From Hyphomicrobiales bacterium (GTDB taxonomy: Bacteria > Pseudomonadota > Alphaproteobacteria > Rhizobiales > Beijerinckiaceae): a DNA stretch of 64,000 bases. The translations under genes and the position numbers were made by a program. The DNA lies in assembly GCA_027484655.1 (NCBI GenBank), contig JAIXSM010000034.1, forward strand, positions 1 to 64,000. Direction: 5' to 3'. The notes below the pieces were generated by a model. The model was not told where the DNA came from. It did no database searches and saw only the letters and a list, made by a program, of their open reading frames with translations. Of this stretch, positions 43,632 to 51,615 are shown piece by piece (within the stretch, counting starts at the first letter, position 1; every line of letters begins with the position of its first letter).

Positions 43632-46600
43632 GCTACGCGGAACTCGCCGTCACCACCAACTTCTCGTTTCTGCGCGGCGCCTCCCATCCGGAAGAGATGG
43701 CGGCGCAGGCCATGGCGCTCGGACTGGCGGGCGTGGGGATTGCGGATCGCAACTCGGTCGCCGGCGTGGTGCGCGCGCATGTTTACGCGCGCGAGAACGC
43801 TGCGGCGGAGAAGGGCTTTCGCGTGGTCGCCGGCGCGCGTCTCGTGTTCTGCGACGGCACGCCGGACATTCTCGCCTATCCCTCCGATCGCGCCGCGTGG
43901 GGGCGCCTCTGCCGTCTGCTCACGCAGGGCAACATGCGCGGCAGGAAGGGCGAGTGCCCGCTGTTTCTCGACGATCTCCTGCAATGGCGCGAGGGCCTGC
44001 TGCTGATCGTGATGGAGGAGAGTTCGTACGAGGGCGCCGCCCCCTCTGGCGCTTGCGCCGCCCCCTCCCGGGCGCCATCCGGCGCCCACCCTCCCCCGCA
44101 AGCGGGAGAGGGAGTCGCGCGCAATTATTCAGCTTCAATGAAAATCGCTGGCGCTCCCTCTCCCACGAAGTGGGGGAGGGTGGCTGGCGGAGCCAGCCGG
44201 GAGGGGGCGCGACAGCAGGGCTATCTCCCCCGCCTTCTCGCATCCTCCCGCGATAACGTGTGGCTCGCCGCGCGCATGATCTACGACGGGCGCATGCGCG
44301 AGCGTCTCGCCGCGCGCAAGGCGCAGGCCGGCAGCCTTCGCCTGCCGCTCATCGCCGTCAACGATGTGATGATGCACGCGCCCGAACGACGCGATCTCGC
44401 CGATGCGGTCGCCTGCATTCGCGAGGGCGCGCGCATTGCGGACGCCGGTAGCCGCCTGTCGCACATGAACGCCGAGCGTCACATCAAGGCGCCGCAGGAG
44501 ATGGCGCGCATCTTTCAAGATGCGCCGGAGGCGATTGCGGAGACGATGCGCTTTCTCGCGCGCATCTCGTTCTCGCTCGACCAGTTGCGCTACGAGTATC
44601 CAGCGGAGTTGCGCGAAGGCTACGCCAGCGAGCAGGAGGCGCTGGAGGCGTTCGCGTGGGAGGGTGCGCGCAAGCGCTATCCGGACGGCGTGCCAGAGAA
44701 GGTTGCAAGCGCCATTCGCTACGAACTCGCGCTCGTCGCGGAGCTGCAATACGCCGCGTATTTTCTGACCGTGCATGACATCGTGCGCTTCGCCCGCTCC
44801 AGAGGCATTCTCTGCCAGGGGCGCGGCTCTGCGGCGAACTCCACTGTGTGCTTCTGCCTCGGCGTGACGGAGGTTGATCCCACCAAGCACGACCTGCTGT
44901 TTGAACGCTTCATCTCCGCTGAGCGACGCGAGCCGCCCGACATCGACGTCGATTTCGAGCATGAGCGGCGCGAGGAGGTGATGCAGTACATCTATGCGCG
45001 TTACGGCCGCGAGCGCGCGGGGCTCACCGCCGCCGTGGTGTCCTATCGCGGCCGCTCCGCGCTGCGCGAAATCGGCAAGGTCTTTGGTTTCGACGACGCG
45101 ACGCTGGGCGCGCTCGCATCCGCCGTGTGGGGCGGCGACCGCACCGGCGACATGGCGCGCGCGAAGCTCGACGAAAGCGATCCCCGATGCGCCCATCTGG
45201 TGCGCCTGTCGCAGGAAATAGCGGGTTTTCCGCGCCATCTCTCCCAGCACACGGGCGGCTTCGTCATCACGCGCGAGCGGCTTGACGAGGTGGTTCCTGT
45301 CGCGCCCGCGGCCATGGAGGGGCGCACCATCGTCGAGTGGGACAAGGATGATCTCGACGCGCTGGGCATTCTCAAGATCGACATTCTCGCGCTGGGGATG
45401 CTCACCTGCCTCAGGCGCGGGCTCGATCTGCTGGCGACGCACTACGGCGAGCGGCTGACGCTGGCCAGCATCCCGTCTGAAGAGCCGTGCGTCTACGACA
45501 TGATCTGCCGCGCCGACACCATCGGCGTGTTCCAGATTGAAAGCCGCGCGCAGATGTCTATGCTGCCGCGCCTGCGTCCGCGCGCGTTCTACGATCTCGT
45601 CATCGAGGTTGCGATTGTGCGGCCGGGCCCCATCCAGGGCGACATGGTGCATCCGTATCTGCGTCGCAGGCAGGGGCTCGAGAGCGTGTCCTATCCCTCG
45701 AAGGAGCTTGAGGCGGTTCTTGGCAAAACCCTTGGCGTGCCGCTGTTTCAGGAACAGGCGATGCGGATCGCCATTGTCGGCGCGGGCTTCACCCCGTCGG
45801 AGGCGGACAAGCTGCGGCGCGCCATGGCGACCTTCAAGCGCGTGGGCACGATCCACACATTCCGCGTCAAGATGATCGACGGCATGATGGCGCGCGGCTA
45901 CGAGCGCGCGTTCGCCGAGCGTTGCTTCGCGCAGATCGAGGGCTTTGGCACGTACGGCTTTCCCGAGAGTCACGCCGCCTCATTCGCGCTGCTTGTTTAC
46001 GCCTCGTGCTGGCTGAAGTGCCGCTATCCGGATGTGTTCGCGTGCGCGTTGCTCAACTCGCAGCCCATGGGCTTTTACGCGCCTGCGCAGATCATGCGCG
46101 ACGCCCGCGAGCATGGCGTTGAGGCGCGCGAGCCGGACGTGAATTTTTCCGATTGGGATTGTGCGCTTGAGGCTGACGGACCCAAGCCGGGCGAGCGGCG
46201 CATTGTGCGCCGGCACGCCGAGCAGGCGCCGCACATTCGCGCCACCCACGCGCTGCGGCTGGGCTTTTGCATGATTGCCGGCGTGCGCGAGAATGACATG
46301 CGCCTCATCGCGGCGCGCCGGGGCGCGGGCTATGATTCCGTGCGCGACGTGTGGCTGCGCACGGGGCTGTCGCCGGCGGTGCTGAAAAAGCTTGCGGCGG
46401 CGGATGCGTTCCGTTCGCTGGGGCTCGACCGGCGCGAAGCGATGTGGGCCGTGCGCGGCCTCAACCGTGCGGGCGACAAGGATGATCTTGCGCTCTGGCG
46501 TCACGCGGCTGTCTCCGAGATCGAGCCTGACGCCAATCTGCCGCCCATGCCCTTGGGCGAGCATGTGGTGGAGGATTATCGCGCGCTGTCGTTGTCGCTG

Positions 46601-47257
46601 AAGGCGCATCCCGTGTCGTTCCTGCGGTCGCGGCTTGCGGCGCGGCGCATGGCGCGCTGCGCGGATCTGGCGTTGTTGAGCGCCCCGCAATGGGGCGCCG
46701 CCCCCTCCCGGGCGCCATCCGGCGCCCACCCTCCCCCGCAAGCGGTGGAGGGAGTCGCGCCCAATGATTCAGCTTCAATGAAAATCGCTGGCGCTCCCTC
46801 TCCCACGAAGTGGGGGAGGGTGGCTGGCGGAGCCAGCCGGGAGGGGGGACGACAGCAGCGCCATCTCCCCCGCGTCACAGTCGCCGGCCTTGTGCTTGTG
46901 CGCCAGCGCCCCGGTTCTGCGAAGGGCGTGGTGTTCATGACCATCGAGGATGAGAGCGGCGTCGCCAACGCCATTGTGTGGCCGAAGACGTTTGAGGCCT
47001 TTCGCCCGCAGGTCATCGGCGCGCGGTTTGTCGCCATTACCGGGCGTTTGCAGAATGAGGCGGGCGTCATTCACGTGGTCGCCGAGCATGTGGAGGATTT
47101 GTCGCCCATGCTCGGGCTTCTCTCCGCGCTCGGCCCTGATGTGACGAGCCTCGCCCGCGCCGATGAGGTGAAGCGTCCCCAGCAGCGCGATCCCCGCGAG
47201 AAGCAGGCGGCGCGCCGCGCTGAGGCGGTGATGCCGCGCGGGCGCAATTTTCATTAG
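43628..47257 (+). CDS. dnaE2: Error-prone DNA polymerase DnaE2 (ImuC) with two repeat-derived insertions
   Basis: A 1209-residue C-family polymerase for damage-induced mutagenesis. The GTG at 43628 overlaps the imuB stop. It has an N-terminal PHP domain ([22 protein letters not shown]), palm aspartates in [13 protein letters not shown] (Asp438 region), QHTGGFVIT, and [21 protein letters not shown]. The C-terminal OB domain is [17 protein letters not shown]. Family members are about 1080-1090 residues. The excess of about 120 is explained by two repeat-derived stretches, about residues 143-202 in the PHP region and 1023-1082 just before the OB domain. Whether the protein still works is unknown. 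Confidence 0.93.
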   Translation: MSYAELAVTTNFSFLRGASHPEEMAAQAMALGLAGVGIADRNSVAGVVRAHVYARENAAAEKGFRVVAGARLVFCDGTPDILAYPSDRAAWGRLCRLLTQGNMRGRKGECPLFLDDLLQWREGLLLIVMEESSYEGAAPSGACAAPSRAPSGAHPPPQAGEGVARNYSASMKIAGAPSPTKWGRVAGGASREGARQQGYLPRLLASSRDNVWLAARMIYDGRMRERLAARKAQAGSLRLPLIAVNDVMMHAPERRDLADAVACIREGARIADAGSRLSHMNAERHIKAPQEMARIFQDAPEAIAETMRFLARISFSLDQLRYEYPAELREGYASEQEALEAFAWEGARKRYPDGVPEKVASAIRYELALVAELQYAAYFLTVHDIVRFARSRGILCQGRGSAANSTVCFCLGVTEVDPTKHDLLFERFISAERREPPDIDVDFEHERREEVMQYIYARYGRERAGLTAAVVSYRGRSALREIGKVFGFDDATLGALASAVWGGDRTGDMARAKLDESDPRCAHLVRLSQEIAGFPRHLSQHTGGFVITRERLDEVVPVAPAAMEGRTIVEWDKDDLDALGILKIDILALGMLTCLRRGLDLLATHYGERLTLASIPSEEPCVYDMICRADTIGVFQIESRAQMSMLPRLRPRAFYDLVIEVAIVRPGPIQGDMVHPYLRRRQGLESVSYPSKELEAVLGKTLGVPLFQEQAMRIAIVGAGFTPSEADKLRRAMATFKRVGTIHTFRVKMIDGMMARGYERAFAERCFAQIEGFGTYGFPESHAASFALLVYASCWLKCRYPDVFACALLNSQPMGFYAPAQIMRDAREHGVEAREPDVNFSDWDCALEADGPKPGERRIVRRHAEQAPHIRATHALRLGFCMIAGVRENDMRLIAARRGAGYDSVRDVWLRTGLSPAVLKKLAAADAFRSLGLDRREAMWAVRGLNRAGDKDDLALWRHAAVSEIEPDANLPPMPLGEHVVEDYRALSLSLKAHPVSFLRSRLAARRMARCADLALLSAPQWGAAPSRAPSGAHPPPQAVEGVAPNDSASMKIAGAPSPTKWGRVAGGASREGGRQQRHLPRVTVAGLVLVRQRPGSAKGVVFMTIEDESGVANAIVWPKTFEAFRPQVIGARFVAITGRLQNEAGVIHVVAEHVEDLSPMLGLLSALGPDVTSLARADEVKRPQQRDPREKQAARRAEAVMPRGRNFH
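44055..44233 (+). repeat. Double-hairpin palindromic element inside dnaE2, copy A
   Basis: About 179 bp, in frame. The left arm 44061-44097 and right arm 44172-44207 are inverted complements, each with its own internal hairpin (GGCGCC/GGCGCC and TGGCTGGC/GCCAGCC). It differs from the copy at 46695 at about eight positions (roughly 95% identity) and is related to 77-239. In the dnaE2 frame it encodes [14 protein letters not shown] ... AGGASREG without stop codons. Confidence 0.93.
46695..46873 (+). repeat. Double-hairpin palindromic element inside dnaE2, copy B
   Basis: Same orientation and same reading frame as copy A, offset by exactly 2,640 bp (880 codons). It encodes an almost identical stretch of about 60 residues placed between the tail of the polymerase core ([11 protein letters not shown]) and the OB domain ([10 protein letters not shown]). 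Confidence 0.93.
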
Positions 47258-47352
47258 AGCGGAAGCCGGCCGGCGCGAAGCGGCCGCGGTTGCAATACCT
47301 GTCCCGATGAACTAGCTCGAACTCTGCATCGAGACACAAAGCGCGTGGGGCA

Positions 47353-47727
47353 ATGGCGAAAATCAAAGTGAAGGTCAAAACCTCGCGCATTCACGGGCGC
47401 GGGCTTTTCGCTGAACAGAAGATCCCTGAAGGCGCATGGATCATGCAGTACACCGGCCAGAAGTTGAGCCGGCGCGAAGGCGCGCGGCGCGACCGCTTCT
47501 ACTCTTCCATTGGCTATTCGGCGCTGTTCGACGTCGAGGATCACTACATCGACGGCATCCTCGGCGGCAATGACTCCGTTTACATCAACCACTCGAAGAA
47601 GCCCAATCTCGAAGCGCTCATCCGCCGCGGCGGCGTCTGGTTCCAGGCGCTGCGCGACATCAAGAAGGGTGAGGAGCTGACCTTCGATTACGGGTTCGAT
47701 CCCACGGAGTTCAAGCCGAAAACCTGA
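47353..47727 (+). CDS. Small SET-domain protein (protein-lysine methyltransferase family)
   Basis: A 124-residue minimal SET domain. It has HGRGLFAEQKIPEGAWIMQYTGQ, VYINHSKKPNLEALI (the NHS SAM-site motif) and GEELTFDYGFDP with the catalytic Tyr. Flanking pre- and post-SET cysteine motifs are absent, as usual for bacterial members. The target protein is unknown. It stands 95 bp after dnaE2, outside the SOS operon as far as can be seen. Confidence 0.9.
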   Translation: MAKIKVKVKTSRIHGRGLFAEQKIPEGAWIMQYTGQKLSRREGARRDRFYSSIGYSALFDVEDHYIDGILGGNDSVYINHSKKPNLEALIRRGGVWFQALRDIKKGEELTFDYGFDPTEFKPKT

Positions 47728-47758
47728 GCGCGAGAACGCGACGACAACGGGGGGAAAC

Positions 47759-48757
47759 ATGAAGGCGGTGCGGATCCACGCCCACGGCGGGCCTGACCAG
47801 ATGCGCTTTGAGGACGTGGAGTTAGCCCCGCCCGCGCCAGATGAGGTGCGCGTGCGCCACACGGCCATTGCGCTCAATTTCTCCGATGTGAACGTGCGCC
47901 GCGGCGGCTTCTACCAGCCTGAACCCATGCCCATGCCCATCATTCTCGGCAACGAGGCGGCCGGCGTGGTGGTTGAGGCTGGCGCGCAGGCGGGCGCATG
48001 GAAGCCCGGCGACCGCGTCGCCTATGTTGGAATGCGCGGACCCTTTTACCGCAACAGCGGCGCCTACGCGCAGGAGCGCAATGTGCCTGCGGACCGTCTC
48101 GTGCCCGTGCCGGACGATATCGCGGACACGGTGGCCTGCGGGCTGCTGCTGAAAGGCGCCACAGCGGCCAGCATCATCGAGCGCATCTTTCCGCCGCGCG
48201 CCGGCCAGACCATTCTCATCCACGCCGCCACAAGCGGGGTAGGCGCTATTCTCACCGGCTGGGCCGCGCATCTTGGCGCCACGGTGATCGGCACGGTGGG
48301 ATCAGCGGCGAAGGCGAAAGCCGCGCAGGCCAATGGCGCCGCCCACACGATCCTTTATCGCGAAGTCGATTTCGTGAGCGAGGTGCGCCGGCTCGTCCCC
48401 GCCGGCGTGGATGCCGTGTACGACGGGGTTGGCAAGGACACTTTCGTGCGCTCCTTCGATTGCGTTGCGCCGTTCGGGATGCTCGTCAACTATGGCAACG
48501 CGTCCGGCCACGTGCCGCCCATCGATATGATCGACCTCGCCATCAAGGGCTCGCTGTCCATCTGCCGGCCGGCGGTGAGCTATTACCTCAACGATCCTGT
48601 GCGGCTGCGCGGGACGGCAGAGCGCCTTTTCGACCTTGTGCGCCGTGGCGTACTGCGAATCGACGTAGCGGCGACGTACCCGCTGGCGGAGGCTGCGCTC
48701 GCTCACACGCGCGCGGAGGCGGGCGAGCACGCCGGGGCAGTAGTGTTTTTACCGTAG
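47759..48757 (+). CDS. Quinone oxidoreductase (zeta-crystallin-like MDR family)
   Basis: A 332-residue zinc-free medium-chain reductase using NADPH. Motifs are FSDVNVRRGGFYQP, PIILGNEAAGVVVEAGA, GDRVAYVGMRGPFYRNSGAYAQ, and the NADPH fold ILIHAATSGVGAILTGWAAHLGATVIGTVGS. It reduces quinones or reactive enones. GGGGGGAAAC precedes the ATG. It follows the SET gene by 31 bp in the same direction. Confidence 0.93.
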   Translation: MKAVRIHAHGGPDQMRFEDVELAPPAPDEVRVRHTAIALNFSDVNVRRGGFYQPEPMPMPIILGNEAAGVVVEAGAQAGAWKPGDRVAYVGMRGPFYRNSGAYAQERNVPADRLVPVPDDIADTVACGLLLKGATAASIIERIFPPRAGQTILIHAATSGVGAILTGWAAHLGATVIGTVGSAAKAKAAQANGAAHTILYREVDFVSEVRRLVPAGVDAVYDGVGKDTFVRSFDCVAPFGMLVNYGNASGHVPPIDMIDLAIKGSLSICRPAVSYYLNDPVRLRGTAERLFDLVRRGVLRIDVAATYPLAEAALAHTRAEAGEHAGAVVFLP

Positions 48758-48845
48758 TATTTATTCAGTATTTTCGTGTCAGGGCATTGCATCTCCGGGC
48801 GGACGGCGTATCTTGACCGCGGCCTTTTCGCCTGGAGACTTCCCC

Positions 48846-49172
48846 TTGCGCACCCTTCTGCTGACCGCCTCAATGCTGCCGTTCCTCGTGCTTGGGTCGC
48901 CCGTCGCCGCCGCTAATCGGGTCGTTGAGGTTATCAACGCGACCGGCATGACGATGGTCGAGTTCTACGCTTCGGTCACAACCACCAACTCGTGGGAGGA
49001 GGATATCCTCGGCGACGACGTGCTGGAGGACGGCGAGTCCATCGACGTCAACATCGACGACGGGTCGGGCAAGTGCATCTACGACTTCCGCGCCGTGTTC
49101 GAGAACGGACAGGAAGCCACGAAGCAGGGCGTGAATGTGTGCCGCATCTCGACGTTCACCTTCACCCGGTGA
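48846..49172 (+). CDS. Small secreted protein of unknown function
   Basis: A 108-residue protein. A TTG start with TGGAGA at good spacing gives a signal peptide (TLLLTASMLPFLVLGSPVAAA). The mature part contains NRVVEVINATGMTMVEFYAS, NSWEEDILGDDVLEDGESI and two cysteines (GKCIYDF, VNVCRIS). Similar proteins occur in Bradyrhizobium and relatives, sometimes mislabelled as argininosuccinate lyase; this is from memory. Function unknown. Confidence 0.72.
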   Translation: MRTLLLTASMLPFLVLGSPVAAANRVVEVINATGMTMVEFYASVTTTNSWEEDILGDDVLEDGESIDVNIDDGSGKCIYDFRAVFENGQEATKQGVNVCRISTFTFTR

Positions 49173-49175
49173 GCG

Positions 49176-50150
49176 TCAGGCGCCCTCGCGCAGAAAGGCG
49201 TTCGTGAACATCGCGCTGACGGGGGTCTCGACCATCGCCGGCGCATTCCATGCGCGGGCGGCGAGCGCCACCGCCCGCTCGACGGCGTCGGGCTCCGTCT
49301 CGCCGTCAGTGGAGAGGTGTGCGATGACGCGGTCATGCAGGATCCTGGCGAGACGGTCGTCGGGAATCTTCACGTACTCCTTCAGGAAACGCAGCGACCA
49401 CGCTTCCTCACGTTGCATGTGGGCAGTGGCGCGCAGCACCGCTGACATGAACCGCCGCAGGTCGCCCCTGCGCCGCTCCATGGCCTCGGCCGACGCGGTG
49501 TAGCCATACAAGGCGGTTCTGTCGGCCGGGTCAGTGAGATCGTGGAGGGTCCGGGCGTTTCCCGCCACCACCTCGCGCTGGGCGACTGCCGCGGAAAACA
49601 GCACCGCGTCCACCTCGCCGCTGCGCAGAGCCGGCATCATCAGGCCGGGGGACAGATGCGCCAGATCGAAACGCGCGCTCAACTGGTCTGCAACGCGTTG
49701 AGCCGCCATTTCGCTGACGCTCAGGCGCGGCCCAATGCCAACCCGTTTGCCGACGAGGTCGCGCAGGCTCGTGGCGGGGCTGTCCGCGCGCACGATGACG
49801 CTCCAACCCAGAAAACCGTTGCTCGCGGTGGCGATCACGCGCGCATCGACCCCGCTCGCCACGGCCCGGCTCGTGTAGGCGATCACATGGTCGATCAGGT
49901 CCACGTGGCCCGCTGCGAGCGCCTCCTCGCCAGCGGCGGCGCCCCGGAGGGGCACAAAGCTCGCTTTGACGCCGGCGGCCTCGAAGAAGCCGAGTTCGGC
50001 CGCCGCAAAGACCGGCGCGTAGACCACGTTGTCCGCCACCGTCACCCCGAAGCGGATGAGCCCGGTTGCGCCCTGGCCAGACGCGCGGGCGGCCGGAAGC
50101 ATCGCCGCCAGGGCGGAGACAAGGAACGTGCGGCGCGACGCCTGGATCAC
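49176..50150 (-). CDS. NMT1/SsuA-type ABC substrate-binding protein with Tat-like signal
   Basis: A 324-residue periplasmic receptor starting at a GTG preceded by AGGAGG. The N-terminus ASRRTFLVSALAAMLPAA fits a twin-arginine signal. The binding domain has VVYAPVFAAAELGFFEAAGV, GHVDLIDHVIAYTSRAV, and LRDLVGKRVGIGPRLSVSE. Related proteins bind sulfonates, taurine, nitrate or thiamine precursors. No ABC permease or ATPase genes are adjacent, so the transporter partner is unlinked or absent. It converges on the small secreted gene with 3 bp between them. Confidence 0.85.
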   Translation of the reverse strand: MIQASRRTFLVSALAAMLPAARASGQGATGLIRFGVTVADNVVYAPVFAAAELGFFEAAGVKASFVPLRGAAAGEEALAAGHVDLIDHVIAYTSRAVASGVDARVIATASNGFLGWSVIVRADSPATSLRDLVGKRVGIGPRLSVSEMAAQRVADQLSARFDLAHLSPGLMMPALRSGEVDAVLFSAAVAQREVVAGNARTLHDLTDPADRTALYGYTASAEAMERRRGDLRRFMSAVLRATAHMQREEAWSLRFLKEYVKIPDDRLARILHDRVIAHLSTDGETEPDAVERAVALAARAWNAPAMVETPVSAMFTNAFLREGA

Positions 50151-50398
50151 GTGTTCCTCCTGTGCAGGCGCGACCCCTTCACAGGGAGGCGCGCCGAACA
50201 AGGCCATCGATGTCAGCGGAACGTGGCGGAATGAGAAAACGCCAGCGATGAGAATACTCTATCGATCTTTGCAGTTAACGAAACGCTTTCAGCGCGGGAA
50301 GCGCGAAAAAAATGCGCCCCGACCCGGCGGGCGGCGTCGTATCAGAAAACTCTGATGTTTCAGTGCGCCCTCCCCCAGCCGATGGAGGGGCTTTTTCC
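50151..50398. other. Intergenic region upstream of the candidate 6S RNA
   Basis: No gene is seen. It holds the 5' region of the minus-strand binding-protein gene, a short AT-richer stretch near 50250-50300, and a hairpin at 50368-50391 (CCCTCC/GGAGGG followed by CTTTTT). The hairpin resembles the left half of the 77-239 element and may be a relic of it. Confidence 0.4.
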
Positions 50399-50520
50399 GG
50401 CGCGCCTGCCTGGGGGCGCGGGCCATCTTTCGATTTCGCCCATGGAACGCGACCTCGCCTACGGGGTTCCCCGGTGGAAGCGGCCCGAATGGAGATCGGC
50501 CTGCGCGTGACCTAGTGTGT
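50399..50520 (+). ncRNA. ssrS: Candidate 6S RNA
   Basis: This stretch can fold into one long interrupted hairpin. GCGCGGGCC (50416-50424) pairs with GGCCTGCGC (50498-50506). Interior UUCG/CGAA and a terminal CC-AC-GGGG/CCCC-GGUGG stem are separated by internal loops. The 3' segment GATCGGCCTGCG and the loop GGGGTTCCCCGGTGGAAGCGG resemble alphaproteobacterial 6S RNAs as I remember them. 6S RNA mimics an open promoter and sequesters housekeeping RNA polymerase. The ends are approximate and the identity needs a covariance-model test. Confidence 0.55.
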
Positions 50521-50633
50521 AGTTCGGGGCTGCGCCCTCTTTCGGCCACGGTCGCCAGTCCCTATATCAACGCGCGCGGTCGGCGTATGCGGCCGCAACG
50601 GGTTGCCCTGTTTGGGGACCCAAGGAGGATTAA

Positions 50634-51539
50634 ATGAGCGCTGCGCTTCCGGTGCTTTCCGCAGAAAGTGGTCTGTCGCGCTACCTCGCTGCGATTCGCC
50701 GGTTCCCCATGCTGGAGCCGGAGGAAGAGTACATGCTCGCCAAGCGCTGGCGGGAGCATGGCGATCGCGAGGCCGCGCAAAGGCTGATTACGTCCCACCT
50801 TCGACTGGTGGCGAAGATCTCCATGGGCTACCGGGGTTACGGCTTGCCCATCGGCGAGGTGGTTTCTGAGGGCAATGTGGGCCTCATGCAGGCCGTGAAG
50901 CGGTTTGAGCCCGACAAGGGCTTCCGCCTCGCAACCTACGCCATGTGGTGGATCCGCGCCTCGATTCAGGAATACATCCTGCGCTCGTGGTCGCTCGTGA
51001 AGATGGGCACCACGGCGAATCAGAAGAAACTCTTCTTCAACCTGCGCAAGGCCAAGAGCCAGATTTCCGCGCTGGAGGAGGGCGATCTCAGGCCCGAGCA
51101 GGTCAAGATCATCGCCACGCGCCTTGGGGTGAGCGAGCAGGAGGTGGTGGAGATGAACCGCCGCCTCGGCGGGGACGCCTCCCTGAACGCGCCCATCCGC
51201 CAGGAGGGAGAGGGCGAGTGGCAGGACTGGCTCGTGGACGACAGCACGAATCAGGAAACAACCCTCGTCGAGCAACAGGAGGCCGGCAACCGGCTTTCCG
51301 CGCTGCGTCAGGCGCTGTCGGTGCTGAACGAGCGTGAGCGCCGCATCTTCGAGGCGCGCCGCCTGTCCGACGATCCCGTCACGCTTGAGGAACTCTCCGG
51401 CGAGTTTGGGATCTCCCGCGAGCGCGTCCGCCAGATCGAGGTGCGCGCCTTCGAGAAGGTGCAGGCGGCGGTGAAAGCAGGCCTCGCCCGGATCGAGGCG
51501 GGGGCTTCGCCAGCCGCAGTTGCGCTCCCGGTGTCCTGA
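50634..51539 (+). CDS. rpoH: RNA polymerase sigma-32 factor
   Basis: A 301-residue heat-shock sigma factor. Region 2 has LVAKISMGYRGYGLPIGEVVSEGNVGLMQAVKRFEPDKGFRLATYAMWWIRASIQEYI. The RpoH box QKKLFFNLR begins at residue 130 and distinguishes it from other sigmas. Region 4 ends with LEELSGEFGISRERVRQIEVRAFEKVQ. Alphaproteobacteria often have several rpoH paralogues; which one this is cannot be said. AAGGAGG precedes the ATG. A strong terminator follows. Confidence 0.96.
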   Translation: MSAALPVLSAESGLSRYLAAIRRFPMLEPEEEYMLAKRWREHGDREAAQRLITSHLRLVAKISMGYRGYGLPIGEVVSEGNVGLMQAVKRFEPDKGFRLATYAMWWIRASIQEYILRSWSLVKMGTTANQKKLFFNLRKAKSQISALEEGDLRPEQVKIIATRLGVSEQEVVEMNRRLGGDASLNAPIRQEGEGEWQDWLVDDSTNQETTLVEQQEAGNRLSALRQALSVLNERERRIFEARRLSDDPVTLEELSGEFGISRERVRQIEVRAFEKVQAAVKAGLARIEAGASPAAVALPVS

Positions 51540-51565
51540 GCGGCCTCGCAGCCGTCATGAAACAC

Positions 51566-51591
51566 AAAAGCCGCCCATGGGCGGCTTTTTT
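51566..51591. terminator. Bidirectional terminator between rpoH and the convergent gene
   Basis: A perfect 24-bp palindrome AAAAGCCGCCCA/TGGGCGGCTTTT followed by TT. It can stop rpoH transcripts and those of the convergent gene ending at 51616. Confidence 0.88.
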
Positions 51592-51615
51592 CATGGCGGA
51601 CGGCGCGTCGAGCGA

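Noticed and set aside
44135-45973. 612-residue antisense frame in dnaE2, and similar long antisense frames at 6081-7631, 16063-17451, 57658-59271 and 62373-63800
   Set aside because: All mirror well-supported genes (dnaE2, ileS, aminotransferase, thiC, ATP-grasp) and have no recognisable domain or start signal.
44055-46873. CRISPR array or transposon inside dnaE2
   Set aside because: Only two long copies 2.6 kb apart, no regular spacers, no transposase frame; they are palindromic elements translated as part of the gene.
50366-50397. Terminator of an upstream plus-strand gene
   Set aside because: No plus-strand gene ends nearby; the hairpin more likely is a relic of the palindromic element or belongs to the leader of the 6S-like region.
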